Below the pieces are notes generated by a model. The model had not been told where the DNA came from. It searched no databases and saw only the letters and a list, made by a program, of their open reading frames with translations. A DNA stretch of 5,485 nt from Blastocatellia bacterium. GTDB lineage: Bacteria; Acidobacteriota; Blastocatellia; Chloracidobacteriales; JADJPF01. The DNA is taken from the NCBI GenBank assembly GCA_023265235.1, contig JAHFUF010000398.1, positions 1-5,485 on the forward strand, in the 5' to 3' direction. Numbering within the stretch: the stretch's first letter is position 1; every line of letters begins with the position of its first letter. Below are positions 1 through 5,485 of the stretch, in pieces. Both the position numbers and the translations under genes were made by a program.

Positions 1-12
1 CATTTGATAATA

Positions 13-34
13 GCCCAGTGATTTATCTCTGGGC
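13..34. repeat. REP-like palindrome, copy 1 (GCCCAG arms, TTTA loop)
   Basis: GCCCAG at 13-18 pairs with CTGGGC at 29-34. The stem continues through a T-T mismatch (19/28) and two more pairs (20-27, 21-26), closing a TTTA loop at 22-25. It has the same length, outer arms and loop as the hairpin at 3915-3936, with different inner pairs. It may be the terminator of a gene beyond the left edge, but neither side has a strong T run, so a dispersed palindromic repeat is at least as likely. Confidence 0.5.
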
Positions 35-369
35 GTTAGAATTAATAGTAAATGGAATTGGCCTATCAGTAATAAGTTTAGAGTAGAGTCGCGTAAATAA
101 AAAAAAATATATCGTTACTATGTACCTCTAACATCTTTATTGACAAGAGTTGCTGGATTATAGACAATTAAACAGAACGGAGCCATAATAATATTCTTTT
201 TATTTGTCTAAAAAAAATGCTAGCATACCGCCATAAGACACTACCTTACAGTTTTTTATATTATTATTTGTTGTTAATTATTTATTCAACTGAAGCCAAC
301 TAAAAATAGGATAATTGTGTTCCAAAAGGATTGATGAAACTAATTAAGTGATTTGAAAACAATAACTTA

Positions 370-375
370 TATAAT
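370..375 (+). promoter_or_regulatory. Probable -10 box of the haem-sensor gene
   Basis: A consensus TATAAT lies 40 bases before the ATG at 415, predicting a start of transcription near 382 and a leader of about 33 nt that includes the ribosome site. There is no good -35 at the standard distance; a TTGAAA at 353-358 is only 11 bases away, too close for a normal sigma-70 pair. The promoter may therefore be weak or activator-dependent, which is inference. Confidence 0.4.
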
Positions 376-414
376 GTTACTAGTTTTTTTATAACACGAC
401 CAGAGGAGGCTAAG

Positions 415-1143
415 ATGAATATATTTAAGAACCGAACCCTGTTGTTATTAGTGATATCAATTGTAGTGGGACTAGTAGGTATATTTTGGTATATATCTAG
501 GTTACAGTCCACTCTTATCGAAACAATGGCTCTGCAAGGTACATCTCTTTATTGCGATATGTTACAAGAAGTTCGCAGTAGCTACACATCTGAAGTTGTT
601 GTTCGCTCACAAGCTCGTGGGGTTGAAGTCACACATGATTATTTAACAAAAGAAGGGGCTATTCCTCTTCCTGCGACATTTAGTATGCTGCTAGGTAAGC
701 GTGTTGGTGAGCGTGGTGATGGAAGTTCAACACGTCTTTACAGTGAGTTTCCTTTTCCCTGGAGAAAGGCTGAGGGAGGCCCAAAAGATGATTTTGAACG
801 AGAAGCTCTGCAATACCTAAAACAAAACCCTACTAAAGCTTATTATCGTATAGGAACATTTCAGGGACGAGAGTCACTACGCTATGCTAGAGCAGATGTG
901 ATGAGATTTGCTTGTATTAAGTGTCATAATACTCATCCATCTAGCCCAAAAACCGATTGGAAAGTAGGAGATGTAAGGGGAATTTTAGAAGTTGTTCGTC
1001 CTTTAGATGTTGCTTTCATACAATCTAAAGCCAACTTAAGAGAAACTGCCGCATTACTTGGAGTAATAGGCATATCAGGTCTATTGTTGTTAGGTTTTAC
1101 AATAAGTAAGTTAAAAAATAATTCGGAAACACTAAAAAAATAA
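415..1143 (+). CDS. Membrane-anchored c-type haem sensor protein, Tll0287-like (DUF3365)
   Basis: This 242-residue protein has a TM segment at about 8-28, an extracytoplasmic domain at about 30-208, a second TM at about 211-231, and a short lysine-rich tail. CIKCH at 167-171 is a single CxxCH site for covalent haem c, with His171 as axial ligand. The only other cysteine is Cys47. The region from about 35 to 197 resembles the DUF3365/Tll0287 family, a PAS-like haem fold; the cyanobacterial Tll0287 structure, as I recall it, has His/Cys axial ligation, so Cys47 is a candidate sixth ligand. Such domains usually sit in front of HAMP, histidine-kinase or cyclase modules, but here the protein stops about 11 residues after TM2. 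It is therefore either a stand-alone redox or gas sensor that signals through a partner, or a small membrane cytochrome. A strong AGAGGAGG at 402-409, five bases before the ATG, supports the start. It converges with the minus-strand pair. Confidence 0.8.
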   Translation: MNIFKNRTLLLLVISIVVGLVGIFWYISRLQSTLIETMALQGTSLYCDMLQEVRSSYTSEVVVRSQARGVEVTHDYLTKEGAIPLPATFSMLLGKRVGERGDGSSTRLYSEFPFPWRKAEGGPKDDFEREALQYLKQNPTKAYYRIGTFQGRESLRYARADVMRFACIKCHNTHPSSPKTDWKVGDVRGILEVVRPLDVAFIQSKANLRETAALLGVIGISGLLLLGFTISKLKNNSETLKK

Positions 1144-1213
1144 GTAGAAAAAAGATAGATAAAACTTGTAATGAACAAAAAAGCAAAATGGGTAAAATGT
1201 AAAATATCCAGAT

Positions 1214-1238
1214 GTAGGGGCAAACAGTTTGCCCCTAC
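1214..1238. repeat. Perfect 12-bp palindrome between convergent genes
   Basis: GTAGGGGCAAAC at 1214-1225 is the exact reverse complement of 1227-1238, around a single central A. It begins 70 bases after the stop of the haem-sensor gene and ends 5 bases beyond the stop of the zinc-ribbon gene. The position suits a bidirectional terminator, but no clean T run follows on either strand. It resembles the GTAGGGGC...GCCCCTAC palindromes dispersed in cyanobacterial and other environmental genomes (from memory), so a REP-like element that also blocks read-through is the preferred reading. Confidence 0.6.
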
Positions 1239-1243
1239 GGTAA

Positions 1244-1618
1244 TTACTCTTCGTTTAGTTTTTGTCTTAACCGAGCCATGCGCGACATAGCACTTTCTTG
1301 GTTATTAGCTAATTTCATAAGCTTATCCACTTCTTCTGAATCAAACCAAAGTCCTTCACATCCATTACAACGATCTAAAAGCAAGTCGCTACTACCATCA
1401 TATTGAATTTCTTCTAATTCATTATTACAACGAGGACAGAAAAAATCTTTTTTTTGTGCAGTTGCTAAAGCGACTTCTAGGTTAGGAATATCTTGTTCAA
1501 AACTAAAATACTTAGCAGTCTCGTCTTTATCAAACCAAGTTCCTTGACATCCTGGGCAAAAATCTAGTTGTCCTAGTACATTCATTAGGTTTGTATCATT
1601 ACATTTAGGGCATTTCAT
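1244..1618 (-). CDS. Small protein with two zf-TFIIB zinc ribbons
   Basis: This 124-residue soluble protein is built from two copies of the zf-TFIIB-type zinc ribbon (PF13453-like). The first uses Cys3, Cys6, Cys21 and Cys24 and ends in the family signature CQGTWFDKDE (24-33). The second uses Cys61, Cys64, Cys84 and Cys87 and ends in CEGLWFDSEE (87-96). All eight ligands are present, so both sites should bind zinc. The linker (34-58) and a charged, basic-then-acidic tail (105-124) have no recognised motif. There is no signal peptide or membrane segment, so it is cytoplasmic. The molecular role of bacterial zf-TFIIB proteins is poorly defined; nucleic-acid or protein binding is plausible, and similarity to TFIIB is limited to the ribbon. 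The start is supported by AGGAG at 1629-1633, ten bases before the ATG. It lies 30 bases after the chemotaxis receptor on the same strand, probably as the second gene of one transcript. Confidence 0.85.
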   Translation of the reverse strand: MKCPKCNDTNLMNVLGQLDFCPGCQGTWFDKDETAKYFSFEQDIPNLEVALATAQKKDFFCPRCNNELEEIQYDGSSDLLLDRCNGCEGLWFDSEEVDKLMKLANNQESAMSRMARLRQKLNEE

Positions 1619-1648
1619 AGTTTTTTATCTCCTATAGACAAATAGTTT

Positions 1649-3628
1649 TTATAACTGATACCTTTGTACAATGCTGGTTAAATTACTTGCTAATTCACTT
1701 AGGTTTTGTGCAGTAGCTTTTTGCTGTCTAGCACTAGCCACAGATTCATTAGTACCTTGATTAATTTGCTTCATTGCTACAGTAATTTGTTCAATACCCG
1801 TTACTTGTTGGTTTGAAGCATAAGCGATTTGTTTAGCTGCGTTGGCAGACTCAACAATAACTTCGTGTAAGTTCTTGATATTACTGCCAATACGGTAAAC
1901 TTGGTCAACTCCATTGTCTACTTTCTTGCTTCCTTCTTCTGTGACCATAACGGTTGAATTAGCAGCTTTTTGGATTTCTGCTAGGATTGAACGAACTTGA
2001 GTTGTAGCTTTTTTGGAGCGAGCAGCAAGGTTTTTAACTTCTACTGCTACTACGCCAAAGCCTTTACCCGCTTCACCAGCTTTAGTGGCTTCTATTGCAG
2101 CGTTTACTGCTAGTAGGTTTGATTGCTCAGCAATATCATTTACAGATGAAGTAATTTCACCAATTTGGATTGTTTTTTCGCTTAAGTCAAGAATGTTTTC
2201 TGCAATCATTTCTACTTGGTCTTTAATCTTACTCATTGCTCCAACTACTTGTTCTAATTCTTGTTGACCAGCTTTAGAAATTTCTAGGGATTGTTCTGAC
2301 ACTTGAGCAACAGATTTTGCTCTATCACTGGCTTGTTCAACTGTAGCTCTAATCTCGTCTAAAGTTGTGGAAATTTCTTGAATCGAGCTTGCTTGTTCAG
2401 TAATTACTGCACTTTGGTTTGTTGATACAGCCACTAATTCTTCTGCGGAACTACTAAGGGTTTGAGCATTTTCTCTTAACTCTCTGATAATAGTGCGCAA
2501 ACTCTCAAGCATAGCCTTAAATGTGTTACCAAAAACATCTGCTGAAGATTGTGGATTTACCTGTATTGTCAAATTACCTTTAGCAATTGAATCAGCTACA
2601 GCAGCCATTACACGCAGGTTATCAACCATTCCCTTAAAAGCATTACCAAAAGCATCAGAGCTAGATTGAGGGCGGACATTGACATTTAAGTCACCGCCAG
2701 CAATTTTTTCTGCTATATCAGCAGTCGAGCGTAAACTTTCTAACATTCTCTTAAAAGCGTTTCCAAAAACATCTCTAGAGGATTTTGGCTCAACATGTTT
2801 AGAAAGGTTTCCTTCTGTAATAGTACTAGCAGTGCTTGCCATGTCTCTTAAATAACCAGTCATTTTATTCATTGCTTCAACTAAACGACCTACTTCATCC
2901 TTAGAATTAATCTTCATTTCTGTAGGGAGTTCGCCTTGAGACAACCTTTCTGCTGTCTCTACGGCCTCATTAATTGGTCGCGAAATGACACCAGAAATAA
3001 AGTAGGCAATAAACATTGCAAATATTACAGAAGCAATTAATACCCCCAAAATTAGTAACCGAATATTGGCATAAATAACGTCGCCTTCTTTGCTAGCCTT
3101 TTCACCACCTGCTTTATTTAAAGCTATTATATCCGTTAGTTTAGCACTAGCCTGATCAAATAATTGCTGGGATTTTCCTCTAAGTAATGCTTTAGCTTCA
3201 TCGTTTTTGTTTTGTCTAGAGAGTTCTATTAGCTTGTCGTGTTCAACTAAGTAGGCTTTCCATTTTTCTTGGAAATCCTTATATAAATTTTTTTCATTAT
3301 CATCTTTAGGAAGAGGTTCATAGGCTGAAGTATTTTTGTTAAAATTGTTCATTGTTTCAGTCATATTTTTTTCATAATTTGCCATCTCATCGGTGTTTAA
3401 AGATGAAATATGTTGCAGTTCAGCAATACGAAAATCAGATGTATTAGTGTTCATATCACTAGCGTATGTTACAGAAGGTAACCAGTTATCTGCAATTTCT
3501 GATGATTTGTCGTTTACTACAGCTAGTTGAGTAATGGAAACCACTCCTAGTATTATCATTATTACTGCAAGTGTTCCAAAACCAAGAATAAGTTTTGACG
3601 AAATTTTTAAGTTGTTAAACCACTGCAT
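1649..3628 (-). CDS. Methyl-accepting chemotaxis protein with HAMP and tandem HAMP-like repeats
   Basis: This 659-residue transmembrane receptor has TM1 at about 12-34, a helical extracytoplasmic domain at 36-187 of the 4HB_MCP type, TM2 at about 188-212, a HAMP domain at about 213-264 (DEVGRL at 244-249), three 39-residue HAMP-like units (about 265-384), and a long coiled-coil signalling domain (385-659). The highly conserved hairpin tip spans about 493-535, with NLLAVNAAIEATKAGEAGKG starting at residue 504; it normally contacts CheA and CheW. The C-terminus (IVQRYQL) has no NWETF-like CheR/CheB tether. I chose the ATG at 3628 because GGAG at 3635-3638 sits six bases upstream; a GTG four codons earlier overlaps that ribosome site and is unlikely. 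The ligand is unknown, and no che or flagellar gene is in view, so its output could be motility or another Che-like pathway. It is probably co-transcribed with the downstream zinc-ribbon gene. Confidence 0.93.
   Translation of the reverse strand: MQWFNNLKISSKLILGFGTLAVIMIILGVVSITQLAVVNDKSSEIADNWLPSVTYASDMNTNTSDFRIAELQHISSLNTDEMANYEKNMTETMNNFNKNTSAYEPLPKDDNEKNLYKDFQEKWKAYLVEHDKLIELSRQNKNDEAKALLRGKSQQLFDQASAKLTDIIALNKAGGEKASKEGDVIYANIRLLILGVLIASVIFAMFIAYFISGVISRPINEAVETAERLSQGELPTEMKINSKDEVGRLVEAMNKMTGYLRDMASTASTITEGNLSKHVEPKSSRDVFGNAFKRMLESLRSTADIAEKIAGGDLNVNVRPQSSSDAFGNAFKGMVDNLRVMAAVADSIAKGNLTIQVNPQSSADVFGNTFKAMLESLRTIIRELRENAQTLSSSAEELVAVSTNQSAVITEQASSIQEISTTLDEIRATVEQASDRAKSVAQVSEQSLEISKAGQQELEQVVGAMSKIKDQVEMIAENILDLSEKTIQIGEITSSVNDIAEQSNLLAVNAAIEATKAGEAGKGFGVVAVEVKNLAARSKKATTQVRSILAEIQKAANSTVMVTEEGSKKVDNGVDQVYRIGSNIKNLHEVIVESANAAKQIAYASNQQVTGIEQITVAMKQINQGTNESVASARQQKATAQNLSELASNLTSIVQRYQL
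2477..2953 (-). repeat. HAMP plus three diverged 39-residue repeats inside the receptor gene
   Basis: After the canonical HAMP (G-E-L at 232-234), three units recur at a 39-residue (117-bp) period. Their G-[ND]-L motifs begin at Gly273, Gly312 and Gly351, and their D-[VA]-F-G-N-[AT]-F motifs at 286, 325 and 364. Each unit reads roughly as helix, G-[ND]-L turn, P-[KQ]-S-S linker, D.FGN.F, then helix, which matches the poly-HAMP pattern of soluble and membrane receptors. The DNA copies are diverged, so this is an old expansion rather than a recent tandem duplication. Confidence 0.75.
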
Positions 3629-3634
3629 AAGTCT

Positions 3635-3638
3635 CTCC
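3635..3638 (-). promoter_or_regulatory. Ribosome-binding site fixing the receptor start at 3628
   Basis: On the minus strand GGAG is followed by a six-base spacer and ATG. The alternative in-frame GTG at 3640 lies on top of this site, so the ATG should be the start. Confidence 0.75.
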
Positions 3639-3722
3639 ACCTTTATTTGAAAGAGTTTTAAGTATTTTTATTGCTTGTGAAAGAAAGGCATTAAAGTAGA
3701 AAAATAGAAATAAAGGAACCAC

Positions 3723-3728
3723 AGTATA
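3723..3728 (-). promoter_or_regulatory. Candidate -10 box of the receptor/zinc-ribbon transcript
   Basis: TATACT on the minus strand matches five of six consensus bases. It lies downstream of the T-rich terminator hairpin and would give a leader of about 85 nt. The hexamer 17 bases upstream (GAGAAA) is a poor -35. No sigma-28 flagellar-type promoter was recognised. Confidence 0.3.
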
Positions 3729-3780
3729 CACTAGTTAGGGGGTTTTTTCTCTTTCATTTTTACTAATTTTAAGGATTTAT

Positions 3781-3815
3781 CATTAAAATTATAAAAGCTA
3801 GGCAATCTGCCTAGC
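3781..3815 (-). terminator. Intrinsic terminator, minus strand
   Basis: GCTAGGCA and TGCCTAGC (3797-3804 and 3808-3815) form a perfect 8-bp stem with a 3-base loop. Reading on the minus strand, the stem is followed at once by TTTTATAATTTT, a good U-rich tail. It lies just before the proposed receptor promoter and would stop transcripts arriving from the propeller gene side. Confidence 0.65.
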
Positions 3816-3914
3816 AGTTGTAATTTATACACCTAGAATTTGTTTTGTAAGCTATTGAAAATAAATAATTCTTAGCGTAGCATTCAGGGCTTTCGGAATT
3901 TTAAAAATTAAACA

Positions 3915-3936
3915 GCCCAGTCCTTTAGGGCTGGGC
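3915..3936 (-). terminator. REP-like hairpin copy 2, probable terminator of the propeller gene
   Basis: GCCCAGTCC and GGGCTGGGC form a 9-bp stem (one G-T pair, 3921/3930) around a TTTA loop at 3924-3927. It begins one base past the stop codon of the minus-strand gene and is followed in that direction by TGTTTAATTTTT, an interrupted T run. The same outer arms and loop occur at 13-34. Confidence 0.6.
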
Positions 3937-3937
3937 A

Positions 3938-5227
3938 CTAATTTAAGCTTATTTTAACCAAGGTTGGTTCAGTAAACTTATCTAAAGGTAATATTTTGCC
4001 TTCACGGTCAAAATTATTCCATTGTGCATTGGCATGAAAATAGAAATCGTTGCCAACTATTGTTCCTAGAGTAGGATCAGGCAAGGATTCTTTACTAGCT
4101 GTAAGCACAGTTAAGCCTTCTATTTGATCAAAACCTTTGTTTAGAGCAAGCCTAACTACTCGATGAGGATTAACTCCATTCTGTACAGCGATTAAACTAT
4201 CTTGATAGAAATAAATCCCATCAACTCCAAGTAAAGTAGCGTTAGGCGGGATATTTAATTTGGTAATACCTTTGGTTTCTATATCAATCTTAAAAACCCC
4301 TAGCGAGTAATCTGAGACAAAACAAAACCTTTCATCACTAGAAAAAGCTATTCCTTGTAAGGAAGCAAAAGGGCCAGTGACAAAATTTTCTATTGTATTT
4401 TTATCAGGAGAGATACGGTAAATACTAGGAGATACACTATCAGTAATAAAGACCTCTCCTTTTGAATTAAGCGTTAAGTCACCAAAAACATGTTTTTGGC
4501 TATCGTTGGAAAGAGAATATTTTTTTACTAGTTTTTTGGTTTTTAAGTCATATTGAAAAACAGCAGCTTTACTGTCTTCCTCTTTTTGAAAATCGACAAT
4601 TTCTGATATTGATGAACTTGCTACCCAAAGAAAACGTCTTTTAACATCTATTTGCATTCCAAATGCACCCCAAAGGCCATCTTGTTGACTACTGGTAAAA
4701 TCACTAGCTTTACCATCTTTAATGCTGATAATTTTTCTTTTTCGTACACTACCAACATAAAATGTTTTTTCTTGTGGGTCATAAGCAAGCCCTTCAGTGA
4801 TTAAGTCTTTTTCTGAGAGTTTAGCTACTACCTCTGATTGGCCAATAGGAAGACGATTTCTTTCAATTTTCTTTAATATAGCCCCAAACTCAGGGGTTTC
4901 TTTTATTGAAGCAAAATCATCATCTGCCGAAGGGTTAGCGATTACACCAAAATCTGCGAATTTATTAAGTTCTGCTAAGGCAGCTTTTTTATTTCCTACT
5001 AGGGCTAGCGCGCCTGCATAATTGTAGGTTAATTCTGGATGGTTAGGGCGAAGCTTAATGGCTTTTTCTAGGTTTTCTAGATAGGCAGGATAGTTTTTTT
5101 CTTGATATTGTTTTAAGGCAAGTTTAAAAAGCTCACGGGCTTGTTGGACTTGTTCTTGAGCAAACAAAGCGTTGGGTAAAAATTGCAAAACTATAACTAT
5201 TGTTAATAGGTAAAAGAATTTTTTCAT
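3938..5227 (-). CDS. Exported TPR plus SMP-30/gluconolactonase-like beta-propeller protein
   Basis: This 429-residue protein begins with a classic Sec signal peptide (MKK, hydrophobic 4-19, probable cleavage after Ala23 in LFA|QEQ). Residues 25-95 form about two TPR helices pairs (for example NYPAYLENLEKAIKLRPNHP from 45), followed by a DDDFASIKETPEFGAILKK segment (102-120) often seen after TPRs. Residues about 130-429 look like a six-bladed propeller of the SMP-30/gluconolactonase class, with blade strands such as ITEGLAYDP (143), FGDLTLNSKGEVFITDS (248), LQGIAFSSDERFCFVSD (290) and LLGVDGIYFY (332). Glu145 matches the family's first metal ligand, but the usual Asn in the N-G-L-A-F blade is Gln291, so lactonase activity is doubtful and a binding or scaffold role is possible. 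I chose the start at 5227 because GAGGT at 5232-5236 is four bases upstream; a start seven codons earlier would precede that site. It has its own terminator and diverges from the gene at 5407. Confidence 0.8.
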   Translation of the reverse strand: MKKFFYLLTIVIVLQFLPNALFAQEQVQQARELFKLALKQYQEKNYPAYLENLEKAIKLRPNHPELTYNYAGALALVGNKKAALAELNKFADFGVIANPSADDDFASIKETPEFGAILKKIERNRLPIGQSEVVAKLSEKDLITEGLAYDPQEKTFYVGSVRKRKIISIKDGKASDFTSSQQDGLWGAFGMQIDVKRRFLWVASSSISEIVDFQKEEDSKAAVFQYDLKTKKLVKKYSLSNDSQKHVFGDLTLNSKGEVFITDSVSPSIYRISPDKNTIENFVTGPFASLQGIAFSSDERFCFVSDYSLGVFKIDIETKGITKLNIPPNATLLGVDGIYFYQDSLIAVQNGVNPHRVVRLALNKGFDQIEGLTVLTASKESLPDPTLGTIVGNDFYFHANAQWNNFDREGKILPLDKFTEPTLVKISLN

Positions 5228-5231
5228 TGTT

Positions 5232-5236
5232 ACCTC
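5232..5236 (-). promoter_or_regulatory. Ribosome-binding site fixing the propeller gene start at 5227
   Basis: GAGGT on the minus strand precedes the ATG at 5227 by four bases, and translation from there begins directly with the MKK signal peptide. This rules against the longer in-frame start at 5248. Confidence 0.75.
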
Positions 5237-5270
5237 GAAATAGGGCAAAAATTAAGTTGACGCGTTATTT

Positions 5271-5300
5271 ATTAAATTGGCAGAAGTGTTAAAATAGCAA
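5271..5300 (-). promoter_or_regulatory. Candidate promoter of the propeller gene
   Basis: On the minus strand TTGCTA (5295-5300) and TTTAAT (5271-5276) are separated by 18 bases, matching four and five of six consensus positions. The predicted transcript starts near 5264, giving a leader of about 37 nt that includes the ribosome site. Confidence 0.35.
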
Positions 5301-5374
5301 AACCTAACGCTAGGCTACTGTTAAATGTTTCTTGCTTTAACTACTAGCAAATACAACACTTTTTCGCTAAATTA

Positions 5375-5383
5375 TGTTTTAAT
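5375..5383 (+). promoter_or_regulatory. Candidate extended -10 promoter of the right-edge gene
   Basis: TG, one base, then TTTAAT forms an extended -10 box 23 bases before the ATG at 5407. It predicts a leader of about 17 nt. No -35 or clear Shine-Dalgarno sequence is seen, so the short leader and start remain uncertain. Confidence 0.3.
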
Positions 5384-5406
5384 AATTTGACTAGCTAATT
5401 TTACTT

Positions 5407-5485
5407 ATGAACCGTTGTCCAAACCATCAGTGTAGAAATAAATGTGAACCTAATCAAGGGTTTTGTTATCAATGTGGTATTGCTA
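5407..5485 (+). CDS. Partial gene: N-terminal cysteine-rich zinc ribbon protein
   Basis: Only 26 codons are inside the window; the gene runs off the right edge. They encode a cysteine-rich start, with Cys4, Cys9, Cys13, Cys20 and Cys23. The spacing C-x4-C-x10-C-x2-C-G fits a zinc ribbon. It resembles the four-cysteine prefix at the start of many cyanobacterial Ser/Thr protein kinases and of FHA or other signalling proteins, where a ribbon precedes the main domain. What follows cannot be known here, so no function is assigned. No convincing ribosome site precedes the ATG, but the cysteine pattern starts immediately after it, which supports this frame. It is divergent from the propeller gene across 179 bases. 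Confidence 0.6.
   Translation, partial: MNRCPNHQCRNKCEPNQGFCYQCGIA

Larger units (their letters stand above)
1..414. other. Non-coding left flank (no gene seen)
   Basis: This AT-rich stretch has no credible coding frame. The only long frame, on the minus strand over its right half, overlaps the promoter and start of the haem-sensor gene, has no ribosome site and is rich in I, N and F, as chance AT-rich translations are. The stretch contains a REP-like hairpin at 13-34, a possible promoter on the plus strand (TTGACA at 140-145, GACAAT at 163-168, 17-bp spacer) with no gene behind it, and the better promoter near 370. No riboswitch or tRNA fold was recognised. Confidence 0.6.
3629..3937. other. 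Non-coding region between receptor gene and propeller gene
   Basis: These 309 bases carry no coding frame. From the right, in the minus-strand direction of travel, they hold a hairpin directly after the propeller gene stop (3915-3936), about 100 bases of unexplained sequence, a second hairpin with a T-rich tail (3797-3815), a possible promoter (TATACT at 3723-3728), and a leader of about 85 nt for the receptor. A run of five C on the minus strand lies around 3738-3742 in otherwise AT-rich sequence. Confidence 0.6.

Noticed and set aside
140..168. TTGACA-N17-GACAAT promoter-like pair on the plus strand.
   Set aside because: The -10 is a weak match and no gene, hairpin or conserved RNA follows before the better promoter at 370. 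It is recorded only in the flank entry.
334..351. Five-codon leader-like frame (MKLIK) after AAAAGGA upstream of the haem-sensor gene.
   Set aside because: It lies upstream of the proposed -10 box at 370, so it would not be in that transcript, and so short a frame is expected by chance.
300..512. 70-codon minus-strand frame overlapping the haem-sensor gene start.
   Set aside because: It has no ribosome site, a low-complexity AT-driven composition, and overlaps a well-supported gene and its promoter.
1134..1202. An A7 run directly before the haem-sensor stop; a -1 slip (A-AAA-AAA in frame) would add about 20 lysine-rich codons ending at 1202.
   Set aside because: The extension has no domain character and there is no stimulatory stem at the right distance (the palindrome starts about 70 bases later). 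A-runs are common in this AT-rich DNA. It also cannot be a lost kinase frame, because only 100 bases remain before the next gene.
933..1223. 96-codon minus-strand frame over the 3' end of the haem-sensor gene.
   Set aside because: It is a shadow of the CxxCH-bearing plus-strand gene: F/I/L-rich, without a ribosome site, and crossing the 1214-1238 palindrome.
2013..2267. 84-codon plus-strand frame inside the receptor gene.
   Set aside because: It is antisense to the most conserved part of the receptor signalling domain, so its openness is a by-product of that coding constraint.
4797..5021. 74-codon plus-strand frame inside the propeller gene.
   Set aside because: It is antisense to the TPR and linker region, with no ribosome site or recognisable motif.

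Overview
The window is an AT-rich bacterial chromosomal segment (by eye roughly two-thirds A+T) with four complete protein-coding genes, the first codons of a fifth, and several palindromic elements between genes. Good Shine-Dalgarno sequences (AGAGGAGG, AGGAG, GGAG, GAGG) precede the complete genes. The proteins are typical of a free-living bacterium with an outer compartment and signalling: a membrane-anchored c-type haem sensor, a methyl-accepting chemotaxis protein, and an exported beta-propeller. The mixture (Tll0287/DUF3365 haem domain, zinc-ribbon proteins, REP-like palindromes) would suit a low-GC Acidobacteriota or cyanobacteria-related lineage, but nothing here fixes the phylum. There are no transposases, phage genes, CRISPR arrays, tRNAs or rRNAs.

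Layout. Bases 1-414 hold no gene, only a REP-like hairpin near the left edge and a promoter just before the first gene. The haem-sensor gene (415-1143, +) converges on a minus-strand pair. That pair is the chemotaxis receptor (1649-3628) followed 30 bases later by a small protein with two zf-TFIIB zinc ribbons (1244-1618). A 12-bp perfect palindrome (1214-1238) separates the convergent genes. Upstream of the receptor lies about 310 bp of non-coding sequence with two hairpins; in the minus direction these look like tandem terminators for the next gene. That gene (3938-5227, -) encodes an exported TPR plus SMP-30/gluconolactonase-like protein. It diverges from a truncated gene at the right edge (5407 onward, +) that starts with a cysteine-rich zinc ribbon.

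Working together. The haem protein and the receptor are both membrane sensors, but they lie on opposite strands and no kinase, CheA/CheW or other output gene is in the window, so a shared pathway is only a guess. The receptor and zinc-ribbon genes are probably one transcript. The clearest non-coding signal is a pair of 22-nt hairpins (13-34 and 3915-3936). They share outer arms and a TTTA loop while two inner base pairs covary, which suggests a dispersed palindromic repeat family partly used as terminators. I found no convincing new multi-gene system; the most unusual gene is the stand-alone haem sensor with no output domain.
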